A stretch of 64,000 nucleotides of DNA from Chionoecetes opilio. Its lineage: Eukaryota; Arthropoda; Malacostraca; Decapoda; Majidae. Of this stretch, positions 11,560 through 21,412 are shown piece by piece. The notes beneath the pieces were generated by a model that searched no databases, was not told the DNA's origin, and saw nothing but the letters and a program-made list of their open reading frames with translations. The stretch lies in assembly GCA_016584305.1 (NCBI GenBank), contig JACEEZ010018574.1:101523-165522 (forward strand). The letters run 5' to 3'. The position numbers were made by a program, and so were the translations under genes. Position 1 is the first letter of the stretch. Each line of letters starts with the position of its first letter.

Positions 11560-13620
11560 TGGTGTGGGGACAGGTTTGGGTAGTGGTGGTGGTGGTGGTG
11601 AGGATATAGTGACGGTTGTGGTGGTGGTGTGTGTGGTGGTCGGTGGTGGTGAGGATATAGTGCCGGGTTGTGGTGGGGTGTGTGTGGGTGGTGGTTGTGG
11701 TGAGGATATAGTGCGGTGTGGGTGGTGGGTGAAGATATACGTGACGGTTGTGGTGTGGTGTGTGTGTTGGTGGTGAGATATAAGACGGATGTGGTGGTGT
11801 GTGTGTGTGCTGGTGGTGGTGAGGAATATGACGGGTATTGGTGGTGGTGTGTCTGTGGTAGTGGTGGTGCGGATTAAGTGAGCGGCTTGTGGTGGTGGTG
11901 TGTGTTGTGGTTGGTGGTGGTGGAGGATATAGTGCCGGGTCTGTGGTGGTGGTGTGTGTGGTGGTGAGGAAGGTATAGTGACGGTTTTGGTGGTGGTGTG
12001 TATGGGGTGTTTGTGAGATATAGTGGACGGGTTGTGGTGGTGGTGTGTGTGGTGTGGTGCCTAGATATAGATGACGGGTTGTGGTGTGGTTGTGTGTGTG
12101 GTGTGAGAGGATATAGTGACGGTTTGTGGTGGTGGTGTGTGTGGTGGTGTGGTGGTGAGGATAAGTGACGGGTTGTGGTGGTGGTGTGTTGTGGTGGTGG
12201 GGAGGAATATATGACGGGTTGTGGTGGTGTGTGTGTGTGTGGTGGTGTTGTGAGGATATACGTGACGGGTTGTGCTGTGGTGGTGTATGGTGGTGGTGGT
12301 GGTGAGATATAGTGACGGGTTGTGGTGGTGGTGGTGTGTGTGGTGGTGGTGGTGGTGGTGAGTGATAAAGGACGGGTTGTGGTGATGGTGTGTGTGGTGG
12401 TGGTGAGGATATAGTGCGGGTTGTGGTGGCTGGTGTGTGTGGTGTTGGTGGTGGCTGTGAGTGATATAGTGACGGGTTGTGGTGGTGTGTGTGTGGGTTT
12501 GTGGTGGTGGGTGAGGATATAGTGACGGATGGGTGTGAGGTGTGTGTGGTGTGTTTGGTTGGAGGATATAGTAACGGGTTGTGGTGGGTGTGTTGGGTCG
12601 TGTGGTGTGGTGGTGGTGTGAGAAAAAGTGACGCGTTGTGGTGTGTGTATGGTAGTGGTGGTGGTGAGGATAAGTGACGGTTGTGGTGGTGGGTGTGTGT
12701 GGTGGTGGTGGTGGTGAGGATATAGTGACGGGTTAGTGGTGGTGGTGTGTGGGTGGTGGTGGTGGTTAAGTCTATAAGTGACGGCGATTGTGTTGGTGGT
12801 GTGTGTGTGGTGGTGGATGGGCGCTGGTATTTTTTACCAGCGCCATGAGATATTTTTATATCTTGTATTTTGACGCCCTTCCTTTCTTCTTTCATTTTTT
12901 CGCTTAATTATATATCTCCTCCCCATCTATTCCACTTCTCGCTCTTCCCCTGCCGATTGTATAATTACTATTGAATCCGTGAGGAGGATATAGTACGGGT
13001 TTAGTGGTCGTAGTGTTGTTGGTGTGTGGTGGTGAGGATAAGTGAGGGGGTGTGAAGTGGTGGTGTGTGTGCGTGCGTGGGGGATATATAGTGATGGTTT
13101 GGTGTGGTGGTAGGGGTTGGTGGTGGTGTTTGTGGTGGTGAGGTATAGTGCTGGTTGTGCGGTGTGTTGTGTGTGGTGGTGTGGTGGTGGTGTGGGGTGA
13201 GATATAGTGACGGTGGTGGTGTGGGGTGTTGTGTGGTGAGGTATAGTGACGGTTTGTGGTGGTGTGGTGTGTGTGGGGGTGTGGTGGTGTGAGGATTAGT
13301 GACGGATTGTGGTGGTGGTGTGTGTGGTGGTGGTGTGAGGATATAGTGACGGGTTGGTAGGGGGATGCGTGGTCGGTGTGGTGTGGGAGATATAGTGACG
13401 GGGTTGGGTGGTGGTGTGGTGGTGTGTGGTGTGAGGATATAGTGACGGATTGTGTGTGTGTGTGTGGTGTGGTGGTGACGGAATATAGTGACGGGATGTG
13501 TGGGTGGTGTGGTGGTGGGGTGAGGATATGTGACGGATGTGTGGTGTGGTGAGGACATAGTGACGGATTGGGTCGGTTGTGGTGTGTGATGTAGGTGGTG
13601 GTGCTATATAGTGAGGGTTT
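11560..13620. repeat. ~42-bp GGT/GT-rich minisatellite, two blocks
   Basis: Tandem units built from GAGGATATAGTGACGGGTTG followed by a variable GTGGTGGTGTGTGT run. About 30 units lie in 11560-12812 and about 15 more in 12985-13620. All three plus-strand frames and a 548-codon minus-strand frame (His/Thr/Pro repeats) stay open only because the unit lacks stops. Indels between units are frequent. Confidence 0.9.
12813..12984. other. 172-bp non-repeat interruption in the minisatellite
   Basis: Unlike the flanking array this is ordinary sequence. It opens with a short hairpin, GGCGCTGGTA and TACCAGCGCC around TTTTT (about 12819-12843). No TSD was identified. It may be an insertion or an original single-copy spacer. 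Confidence 0.5.
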
Positions 13621-13880
13621 TGGTGTGTGTGTTGGGTGGCACCTGGTGGAGTATTAGTGACGATTTGTGTGGTGTGTGTGAAGAGTGTGAGTGTGTGGGG
13701 GATGTGCGTGCGTGTGTGTGTGTGGTGTGACACTGTGACGTGGTGGTGGTGGTGGTGGTGTGGTGTGCGTGCATGCGTGATGTGTGAGACTGTTGGTAAT
13801 TTGATCTAACTATGGAATTGGAAGCGTGTGTGTATGTGTGTGTGTGTGTGTGGTGATGAGTGGTATGGTGGTATAGTGAT
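13621..13880. repeat. (GT)n/(GTG)n low-complexity tail
   Basis: Irregular GT and GGT runs continuing from the minisatellite without the GATATAGTGACGG core. Confidence 0.8.
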
Positions 13881-14440
13881 TGGTGTGGTTCTGTATATAG
13901 TAGATAAAGTGAGTGCTGGTGATAGGTAACTATAGTGAAAACATACTGGTGGTAATTGTTAGATCTATTTCATACAGTTATAATTTCATAATTTTTCTAT
14001 TTTTCAGATAGTTTTTTGATCTCGTCTAGGGCACATTCTTATTACTTTTAATAATAGCACTTTGTTCATCGTTAACTCTTTTCCCTCCTCCTCTTCCTCC
14101 CTCTCCCCTCTTCGTTCAATAGTTACCTCTCCCTCCCTGCCTCCTCCTCTTCCTCCTTGTTCATAGTTACCCTCCTCCTCCTCTCCTCCTCTCCTCGTTC
14201 AATAGTTACCTACCCCTCCCTCGCTCCTCCTCCATAAAGAAAAATAAATATATCTTACTAAACGACAATAAGAGTATGGCGTCCGTACATGCAGCTCCAT
14301 TAAGCTCCCTTCACACAATCCAAAATCGAGCCACGATAGCGCCCACCAATTTGATTATTGACGCTATCGTGAAATTTGACCACGATAAATTCAGACCACG
14401 ATAGCCTCACAACTATGTCACGCTGCCTGTACGTATGTGT
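13881..14440. other. spacer with CT-rich tandem repeat
   Basis: 13881-14060 is AT-rich with nothing recognised. 14070-14232 is three units of about 55-60 bases of CTCC-rich sequence, each ending in TTCAATAGTTACC-like text. 14300-14440 holds a short inverted pair around CACGATAGC (14331 and 14366). Confidence 0.6.
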
Positions 14441-14529
14441 CATAATGGTCGTAAGATGGTCGTCTGTGACTGACGATATGCCCCAATGGCCTTTTATGTG
14501 GCAACAGAATGCCCCTGAGCTCCGCTTGC

Positions 14530-14910
14530 CTAGTGCCCCCCATACACAGCTGTGCACCCCCCCCATACACAGCTGTGCCCCCCTACCATACACAGCTGTG
14601 CCCCCCTACCATACACAGCTGTGCCCCCTACCATAACACAGCGTGCCCCCCCCTACCCATACACAGCTGTGCCCCCCCATACACAGCTGTGCCCCCCTAC
14701 CATACACAGCTGTGCCCCCCTACCATACACAGCTGTGCCCCCCTACCATACACAGCTGTGCCCCCCTACCATACACAGCTGTGCCCCCCTACCATACACA
14801 GCTGGTGCCCCCCCCATACACAGCTGTGCCCCCCCCCCCAATACACAGCTGTGCCCCCATACACATACACAAGCTGTGCCCCCCCACCCATACACAGCTG
14901 TCCCTAATAC
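14530..14910. repeat. ~23-bp minisatellite (CAGCTG core)
   Basis: About 15 units of ACACAGCTGTGCCCCCCTAC type. The opposite copy of the composite (26110-26150) has only one such unit, so the array expanded after duplication. Pro/Cys/Ser frames across it are not genes. Confidence 0.92.
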
Positions 14911-14994
14911 CACACCCACCATACTTTGCCCACCATACCACACGTGTGCTGTCATTCCATTCACGCCCTTACCTGGTGCCGGTATACCAGGTAC

Positions 14995-15240
14995 CCACTC
15001 TTTCCACCCCTCGTCTCTTCTCTCCCCTTCCTCTCTCTTCTCTTTCATGTCCTCTCTCTCTACTCTCTCTCTCGTCCTCTCTCCTTCTCTCTCTCTTCTC
15101 TTTCCCCTCTTCTCTCTACTTACCCCCCCCCTTAAAAGGAAAATTTGATAAGATTTAAGATACCCGGGTGTGTTTTGTGGTGTGTGTTGTTGTGTGTGTG
15201 TGGGGGGTGGTGGGGTGGTGGTGTGTGTGTGGGGGTGGTA
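14995..15240. repeat. CT-rich tract, then (GT)n tract, of the composite unit
   Basis: 14995-15120 is CTCTCT-rich and 15165-15240 is GT/GGT-rich, separated by AAGATACCC-containing sequence that is also found, reversed, at 25740-25790. Confidence 0.85.
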
Positions 15241-17650
15241 AAAGAAAAAAGAAAAAAGAATAGAATAGAATGTTATTATTGCTCAACTTTATAAATAAAG
15301 TATGGACACGCCCCCTAAAAGATACAATACATTTGGCGGGAAACTTTTAAACGATCCCAAATAAGATAAGTGTGCATACACCCACATACAGATAAGTACT
15401 ACGTAAACTAAAAGTTAGGAGAAACCAAATTGGGTAAATTTTCCCAAAAACTAAGTGAAACATAAAAAAAAATATAAAAAAAGTAACTAAAAATTCAGAT
15501 TCCCTTTTAGCTTATCTAAACATGCTAAAAATTGATTTGATGAAAAAATGACAAGTTCTTAAAAACATTCAACTGGTACTTGCATTAACGCAAATACTTA
15601 AAATCCCGTTGGCCTAATTTTTGGTATATTTCTGATATACATACCCCGCACCCTTCCCAATTTTCCTTTTTTTTTTAGTACATTCGAATAGGGAAGGGAA
15701 ATTTTTTTTCCAATCCCTACAACATTAGCAATACACTTCTACAAAGACGTTTTCCTCGGGTTAACACCTTTTGTATCTCCCAAACATTTTTTGGTGTCTT
15801 TGTTGCTTGTTCTAAAATCTAGTTACCTGGATGCAAAATACTTTTCGGTATTTTGACGAGGTAACCCCCTCCCAAAAAACTGTTAAAAATTTTTGTATAA
15901 CGTTTTGTTATAAATTATGATGCCAGGTAGAAAATCCATGATCCTTTAATCTCATTTTCAACTGCTTTTTTAAAACCATGTAGTTTTGGGGCCACTTTTT
16001 GTGAAAACCCAAACTTTCCCTGACATACCACACTCATTACATATATTTTTAAAATCCTAAAAATTCCAAATGAAACAAACTTGATATATTTATATTTCTT
16101 TAATTTTAGTGTTTTTCCCTAAAATTAGAAAGAGCCCAGTAACCAAAACTTTCCCTGCACTTTATATAATTTCCAGTGGGTACACTAAATTCACCATATA
16201 TTAAATATTAAACTTCAACTCTTCGCCATTTAAAACTTTGCAAAGTCAACCTTTATCCATATCTTTGCTAGCGTTTTTTATGAACAAACAACATCTTTTT
16301 GTAAGATTTTTAAGTGAAATATCTCTAGTTTCCTAATCCTATAGTCCCCCAAAAATCTCAGCCCCTGGGTTTCAGTACTGGAAAACACCGGGAAAGGAAA
16401 AAATTTCCCAAACCCTGAAATAAAAAACTGGCAAGTCAAACTTTTCTTTCCCTTTATTTAAACATTGCTCTTGGTTTTTCTTTAAAATCATTTTCTCCTT
16501 TACGGAACCTCCATTGAAATTTTAAAAATACACCAAATATTTGGTAACTTCTACCCCCTTTAAACCCTTTTCATCCCCCAAAATTCTTTTTTAAAATTTA
16601 CTTAATGATTTTTTTCCCCTACTAAAACCCCATTTTTTTGTTTTGTTACAATTAATTTTTTTAATTTTCCCCACTCATTCAGTAAGTTAAAATGTTTATC
16701 AGAGCCTTGTTTCCCTTTCCCTTTCCTCCTGTCCACAATAAATTTTATCATTCCCTTACATTAGAAAAAAAAGTTTCAAATGGATTTTATAAAAACATCC
16801 CCAAAAATCAGAAAATTGTTTTTAACCTTCAAGAAATTTTAAACTTTAAATCTTTAAATGAAAAAAAGCGAAAAGCGGGGGCGAAAAATTTTTCCCCCTT
16901 GGCCTTACCCCCAGGGTTGGGCATAAAATGTATCAGACATCTTTTGGGTTTTAAACCTTAAAAAGGGACCTGATTTTACAACATATTTTTTGATTACTTT
17001 CAGTTTTTTCCCCCTTCCACTTTCCCCTCACTAGCTTGTACCAAAAACCCCCTCACCCCCAAAACATATCAAAGGTTTTTCTTGTAGTCTACGAATAAAC
17101 AAAAAGCTTTTTTTTCTAAAATTTTGAAAAAAATCAATTACGCATTTAAGAAAAAATATATGGTCAAAAGGGTAGAGTACTCATCCAAAAAAACCAAATT
17201 TTGTTTTTTAAAAATTTTTGCTAACCCAAATTTTTAGTTAGTCTATCTTTGAGTTAGAGGTGAACAGTTTACCCAGGCAGCTAAGCAGGGTAAATCCCCC
17301 CGGAAATTAAATTTGGCTTTCTTGAATGTCCCCCTTTTGTTCTTATAGGTGGGGATACCATTTCCCCCAGCCACTCATGATGGGATATCAAGTATCTTTT
17401 TTAAAAGTTGACAAAAGAGGGAACAGAATGTGCGATACTTTTTAAAATATTTATTTAAATCAGTCGTTGCTGGGGCTTTTTTCTTTCTTTAGTTTTCTAA
17501 AAGTTTTTCTTCACCCTTTTCCCCAGTTTTGGGGGCATTAAATTTGGTAAGGGTTTAGTGTTTGGGTTTTCATGATCTGTGATTGTGTTTTTTGCGATGT
17601 TAGGGAATTTCTGTCATCACTGGGGAAGTTTTTTTAAAAGCTCATAAAAA
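15241..17650 (-). pseudogene. LINE reverse transcriptase, minus strand, frame-damaged
   Basis: Allowing for miscounted homopolymers, the minus strand reads through a reverse transcriptase. VDYKKTFD (about 17067-17091) is motif A. SDTF followed by a GVRQG-like phrase (about 16895-16920) precedes a degenerate FADD position near 16770. FNLLNEWGKLKKLIVTKQK (about 16620-16680) matches the segment after the catalytic box. TKYL plus FNGGSVKEKM (about 16495-16550) matches the thumb YLG region. A further KAVENEIKG-like stretch lies near 15970. It interrupts the left composite unit between its GT tract and tRNA-like head; the right copy lacks it. Most frame breaks fall in C, G, A or T runs, so sequencing error may account for many. 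Confidence 0.65.
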
Positions 17651-17667
17651 TTGTTTGTGTTGGGGGG

Positions 17668-17705
<38 letters not shown>

Positions 17706-17975
17706 GGTTTTTGTGGGGTGTGTGTGTGTGTGTGTTGTGTGTTTGTGTGTTTGTTGTGGTGTTTTGGGGTGTGTGGGGGGGTTTTGTGTTGTTGTGGGGT
17801 GGGGTTTGGTGTGTGTGTTTTTTTTTTTTTTTTTTGTTTTTTTTTTTTTTTTTTGGGTTTGATTTTTTTCCTTTTTTAAATTTTTTTTTTTTTTATTTAT
17901 TTTTCCCTTCCTGGGAATCTGGCCCCTACCTAAGAAACCCCCCCCCCAAAAACCCCCCCCCACCCCCCTCTGCGG
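17651..17975. repeat. (GT)n, poly-T and poly-C low complexity
   Basis: GT/GGT tract, two long T runs and C runs. Part (about 17880-17930) still aligns to the composite unit (compare 25620-25680 reversed). The Cys/Val/Phe frames are composition artefacts. Confidence 0.8.
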
Positions 17976-18059
17976 CCTGGTTTTGAATCCCAGCCGGGCA
18001 GTCGGCGGCCCTACCGCTGTTCATCCTACCCTTTTGGGGAGCCCCTAAGGGTGGGTCGG

Positions 18060-18216
18060 TTTGGGAGAGTCGGGGCTTGCGGGGTAGAGTCCTTTCTTGG
18101 GCGCGGTTCGAAATCCTCCAAGTTCGTGGTGGGGCTTTGTATAGTCAAAAACCTTGTAGTTGGTACTTGCAAAGTGGCTAGGTATCAATGAGGGTCAAAG
18201 TATCTTATCTTAAACC
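18060..18216 (+). mobile_element. tRNA-derived SINE, copy 1
   Basis: A ~150-bp unit with a B-box-like GGTTCGAAATCC (18105-18116) and an A-box-like GGGGTAGAGTCC upstream, followed by AAGTTCGTGGTGG, TTGTAGTTGGTACTTGCAAA and a tail ending in ATCTTATCTTA. The same order is found in copy 2 at 26938-27088. It sits inside the composite unit and is absent from the opposite copy, so it inserted later. Confidence 0.75.
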
Positions 18217-18537
18217 TTTTCTGGGATGGGGGAAAAAAACGGGTACCCGGGGGAAACCTGGGGAAAGGGAACCCGTGGGTAACCCCGATTCACACTTCCC
18301 TGTGTCCCCCCCACCACAGGCTCAAAGACTAATGCCACGGAGATGAGCACCGAGGCCACGCGCAGCTTGGCGTATGCCCTTTATAGGTAAGTATATTCTT
18401 TATGTATATTTTTTTTATGTCCTCTATCTGGCACATTGAAATACTTTTTTATTTTATTTAATCCATCGTTTATTTAGACATTGAAAATACCCCTGTACAA
18501 TCAAGGCGTAGATTGAAAAAGGAAATAGGGAAAACAC

Positions 18538-18663
18538 TGGTTCACAAATAGGGTGGTAAATGATTGGAATGGACTCAGTAGACAGGTAGTTAGTGCGGAG
18601 TCAATAGGGAGCTTTAAAAGGAGGCTGGATAAATTCATGGATGGGGATGAAAGGTGGATGTAG
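18538..18663 (+). pseudogene. C-terminal tail of a CR1/Jockey-like LINE ORF2
   Basis: One open frame of 41 codons ends at a TAG: it starts WFTNRVVNDWNGL, continues VVSAESIGSFKRRLDKF and ends DGDERWM. The pattern 'NRVVNxWNxLPxxVVxAxSxxxFKxxLD' closes the second ORF of many CR1/Jockey/L2-type LINEs. Only this end is kept, right behind a tRNA-derived head and body, so it was carried as part of a chimeric retroposon. The opposite copy at 25038-25163 is base-identical over this frame as far as I can see. Confidence 0.8.
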
Positions 18664-18960
18664 GTAGTGTTAAGTAACAGGAACTACCTCGTGTAGGTCT
18701 CCCAGCCTCGTATAGCTTCCTTATGTTATGTCTTTTTTACATAATAATAGTGTTGATTAAACAATAAACTTGATACACAGGTTAATTCTACAACACTTAC
18801 CTTGCTCTGTTGTTCCCCATGCACTTATCCATGACTTTATTTCCTTTCAAGGGAGGAGTATCAAGACACCTCTGGAACTATATAAGCCTTGACTCTTTTT
18901 TGTAAGGTCATGCCAGGTCACAATAGTCATGGGTTTAAGGTCTTTTTTAGGTCTGCCTCA

Positions 18961-19212
18961 GAATAGCAGTCATTCTCAGGAACTGCGTCACAGAATTAAT
19001 GATATCCAGTTCTGGTTTCTCTCTGCAGGATTGAAAAGATAATTCATACTGGTTTTTTTAACGAGGTGAAAAATGCTGCTCCCTTGCTGCTTACTGACTG
19101 ATATTTGTTGCCAGGAGAAGGGAATACTAAGCTTCTTCTAAATTTCAGTTGTATTTTATCATAGTTAACCATATCATCAGGTAAACACAGGGATAACTTT
19201 AAGCATTAGACC
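18961..19212. other. spacer, no gene recognised
   Basis: Ordinary sequence between the left composite unit and the first TTAA element; nothing recognised. Confidence 0.4.
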
Positions 19213-19409
19213 TTAACCCCTTGAAGCCCAAAACGTAATTTCTATTTTAATTTGGGTACCATTAGACGATTTTTAGTGAATATAACAATATATAATAGAT
19301 ATGACCTGCTTATTATATCCTTGTTGACTAGCAAATCTTTTCGTAAATTTATGGCTCGACAACATACAACTTATTATAGCAAAGGAAAGATCTGGCGTGA
19401 AGGGGTTAA
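19213..19409 (+). mobile_element. TTAA-bounded MITE, copy 1 (piggyBac-like)
   Basis: A 197-bp unit starting TTAACCCCTTGAAGCCC and ending GGCGTGAAGGGGTTAA. TTAA on both sides plus inverted CCCCTT ends is the signature of piggyBac-superfamily non-autonomous elements. The conserved interior has ACGTAATTTC, TTTGGGTACCATTAGAC and AAAGATCTGG. Three more copies are at 20474, 20755 and 24515. Confidence 0.8.
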
Positions 19410-20014
19410 GAGAGAATGTAACTTTCGCCTCGCTAAAAAAAGGAGACTCTAGGCTTTCATAATTTTAGTCAAGTCTTCACAGGATATTAAAAAGTCATTT
19501 CTATGCTTTCTTTATTCGCTACTTTCTTTACAGGATATGGAAGTAATCTTGTTGGCTGGAGTGTTGGCAGAGTTGATGGCGTCACAAGAGTAGGCGGATT
19601 TTCTAGTGTTTCCGTGCACATGTTGTCCTACCAATACCACCTTCGGAATTATGGAGCTACCACATCTTTCGATCATTCTGAATCCCCATACGAATTCCAG
19701 TAGATACCTAATTAAGTTGAGGAAAGTATGGATCATTTGGTCCATTTTCTGCTCAATCGCTGTACTCTTGTTGCCGCATGAATTTTATCGTGAGTTCAAA
19801 TTTATGACTAAACCTAAAAATGCTACTGTTCGGATATCAAGGCCAATTTGAGCAATTCTTCCTCTGGGCACAAAGTCCCCAAACACTTGCCGAAGCTATG
19901 AGTCCACTTTGAGATCCGTTCTGAGATTACAGTCTTGAGATTCCGTTCTGAGGATTCAAGTCATGCAGATTCCCAGTCTCGCCTTGGTGGGATGCCTGCA
20001 AAAGTATAATTTAT
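19410..20014 (+). other. spacer with an unrecognised 81-codon frame (19606-19851)
   Basis: The frame encodes an N-terminal Cys/Asn-rich part and a hydrophobic stretch (KVWIIWSIFCSIAVLLLP) that could be one membrane segment. A TTCTTTACAG acceptor-like site (about 19524-19533) precedes a different frame. I recognise no family and no codon-level support, so it is listed only as a weak candidate. 19855-20014 has no feature. Confidence 0.15.
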
Positions 20015-20415
20015 TTTTATTTTAAGTAACAATAAGATGAAATACTTGTTTCTGAGTCTATTTAAAGAACAAATATGATGAAATACTTGTTCCTGAGTCT
20101 ATTTAAAGTAACCAAATATTGATGAATACTTGTTCTGAGTCTATTTAAAGTAACAAATATGATGAAATACTTGTTCTGAGTCTATTTAAAGTAACAATTG
20201 ATGAAATATTTGTTCTGAGAGTATATTTAAAGTAACTAATATGATGAAATACTTGTTCTGAGAGTATATTTAAAGTAACTAATATGATGAAATACTTGTT
20301 CTGAGAGTATATTTAAAGTAACTAATATGATGAAATACTTGTTCTGAGAGTATATTTAAAGTAACTAATATGATGAAATACATACTGTTTCTGAGAGATT
20401 TTAAAGTATCTTAAC
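20015..20415. repeat. 40-44-bp minisatellite
   Basis: Nine to ten units of GTAACTAATATGATGAAATA plus CTTGTTCTGAG and TATTTAAA. The first five units have GAGTCTATTT, the later ones GAGAGTATATTT, so one 4-base-longer variant spread through the 3' half. Confidence 0.92.
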
Positions 20416-20473
20416 CTGAAATAACTTTAGCAGGAACTATAAGTCTCACAGCCTCAGTAGCTTCCTTATTTTC

Positions 20474-20678
20474 TTACCCCTTGAGACCGAGAACGTAATT
20501 TCCATTGTAATTTGGGTACCATAACTATTTTTTAGTGAATATAAAAAGTTATTATATATTGACCTGTTTAGTATCCTTGTCAACTAACTATTTTGGTATA
20601 TTCAGTTTTTTCGAATTTTATGGCTAAACAACACTTCTTTTTTATACCAAATGAAAGATCTGGGCGTGAAGGGGTTAA
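20474..20678 (+). mobile_element. TTAA-bounded MITE, copy 2
   Basis: Same element as at 19213: CCCCTTGAGACCGAGAACG at the left end, GGGCGTGAAGGGGTTAA at the right end. The left TTAA has decayed to TTA. Confidence 0.75.
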
Positions 20679-21028
20679 TGGCATATGGGATTATTTCATT
20701 GATTATGTAAAGTTATTGCTAAACAGTACTCAATTCCCTACTAAACATTGTGACTTAACCCCTTCACGCCCAGATCTTTCCTTTGCTATATAAAATCGTC
20801 ATATTAGTCCATAAAATTACGAAATATAAACTTAATATACCAAATTAGTTAGTGGTCAAGAAAGGATACTAACAGGTCTAGCTATTAAGATATTGCTTAT
20901 ACTATTATGTAAAATCGTCTAATGGTACTCAAATTACAATGGAAATTACGTTCTGGCCTCAAGGGTTAATGTCATATGGGATTAATTTCATGGATTATGT
21001 TAAAGCTAACCAGTACTCAACTCCCTTA
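20679..21028. repeat. direct duplication flanking MITE copy 3
   Basis: About 60 bases starting CATATGGGATT (20684-20741) recur at 20974-21028, on either side of the inverted MITE copy. The two copies make an internal empty-site/filled-site pair for the foldback at 21029. Confidence 0.75.
20755..20969 (-). mobile_element. TTAA-bounded MITE, copy 3 (inverted)
   Basis: Begins TTAACCCCTTCACGCCCAG and ends TTCTGGCCTCAAGGGTTAA, the reverse orientation of copies 1, 2 and 4. Confidence 0.78.
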
Positions 21029-21257
21029 CCGTCAATAATTATAGTCGCCACTACAGTAATGTCGCCAGGCGCCAATATATTACAAATGTTGAGCTATCAC
21101 TACAGACTTGTATGTGCCACTGAAGATACTGTACAGTAGTTTATATTATGTACTATGTCTAAAGTGGCACATACAAGGCTTGTAGTGATGCTTAACATGC
21201 GTATAAATGGCAGCCTGGCGACATTAGTGCAGTGGCGGACTATATTGTTGTTGACGG
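21029..21257. mobile_element. 229-bp foldback MITE with TA/TAC target duplication
   Basis: Ends are CCGTCAA and TTGACGG, with arms of about 105 bases in near-perfect inverted repeat (GTCGCCAGGC against GCCTGGCGAC; CTTGTATGTGCCACT against AGTGGCACATACAAG). The flanks TTAC and TACTAAAC, compared with CCCTACTAAAC at 20736-20746, show the uninterrupted site. A TA or TAC duplication fits a Tc1/mariner-like or other TIR MITE; superfamily not assigned. Confidence 0.8.
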
Positions 21258-21412
21258 TACTAAACATTTGTGACTAATATGATTTATGTGTTTGACTGGT
21301 GTACTATGTTTTAGTACTTCAGATGGTAATGTCGTTATTCTATTTTACAGTTGCGGGTGTGGGAGGCTGCGTGCTGCGGACACAGACATGATCAGTGGCT
21401 GATGAACAAGAG

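Larger units (their letters stand above)
17976..18960 (+). mobile_element. composite retroposon, left copy, 3' half
   Basis: Begins with the 3' half of a tRNA-like head (TTTTGAATCCCAG, a B-box relative, about 17981-17993; its 5' half is lost in C runs). The body contains CACGGAGATGAGCACCGAGG and GGCGTATGCCCTTTATAG (18337-18387), then a LINE coding tail (18538-18663) and a 3' untranslated tail to about 18960. A separate SINE interrupts it at 18060-18216. It matches 24734-25535 on the opposite strand. Confidence 0.75.

Noticed and set aside
11249..12895. 548-codon minus-strand open frame
   Set aside because: It is the GGT/GT minisatellite read backwards (His, Thr, Pro repeats). Plus-strand frames in the same place are open too, and there is no non-repeat domain.
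14509..15158. Plus-strand frames up to 198 codons (Pro, Cys, Ser, His)
   Set aside because: They follow the 23-bp CAGCTG minisatellite and the CT tract.
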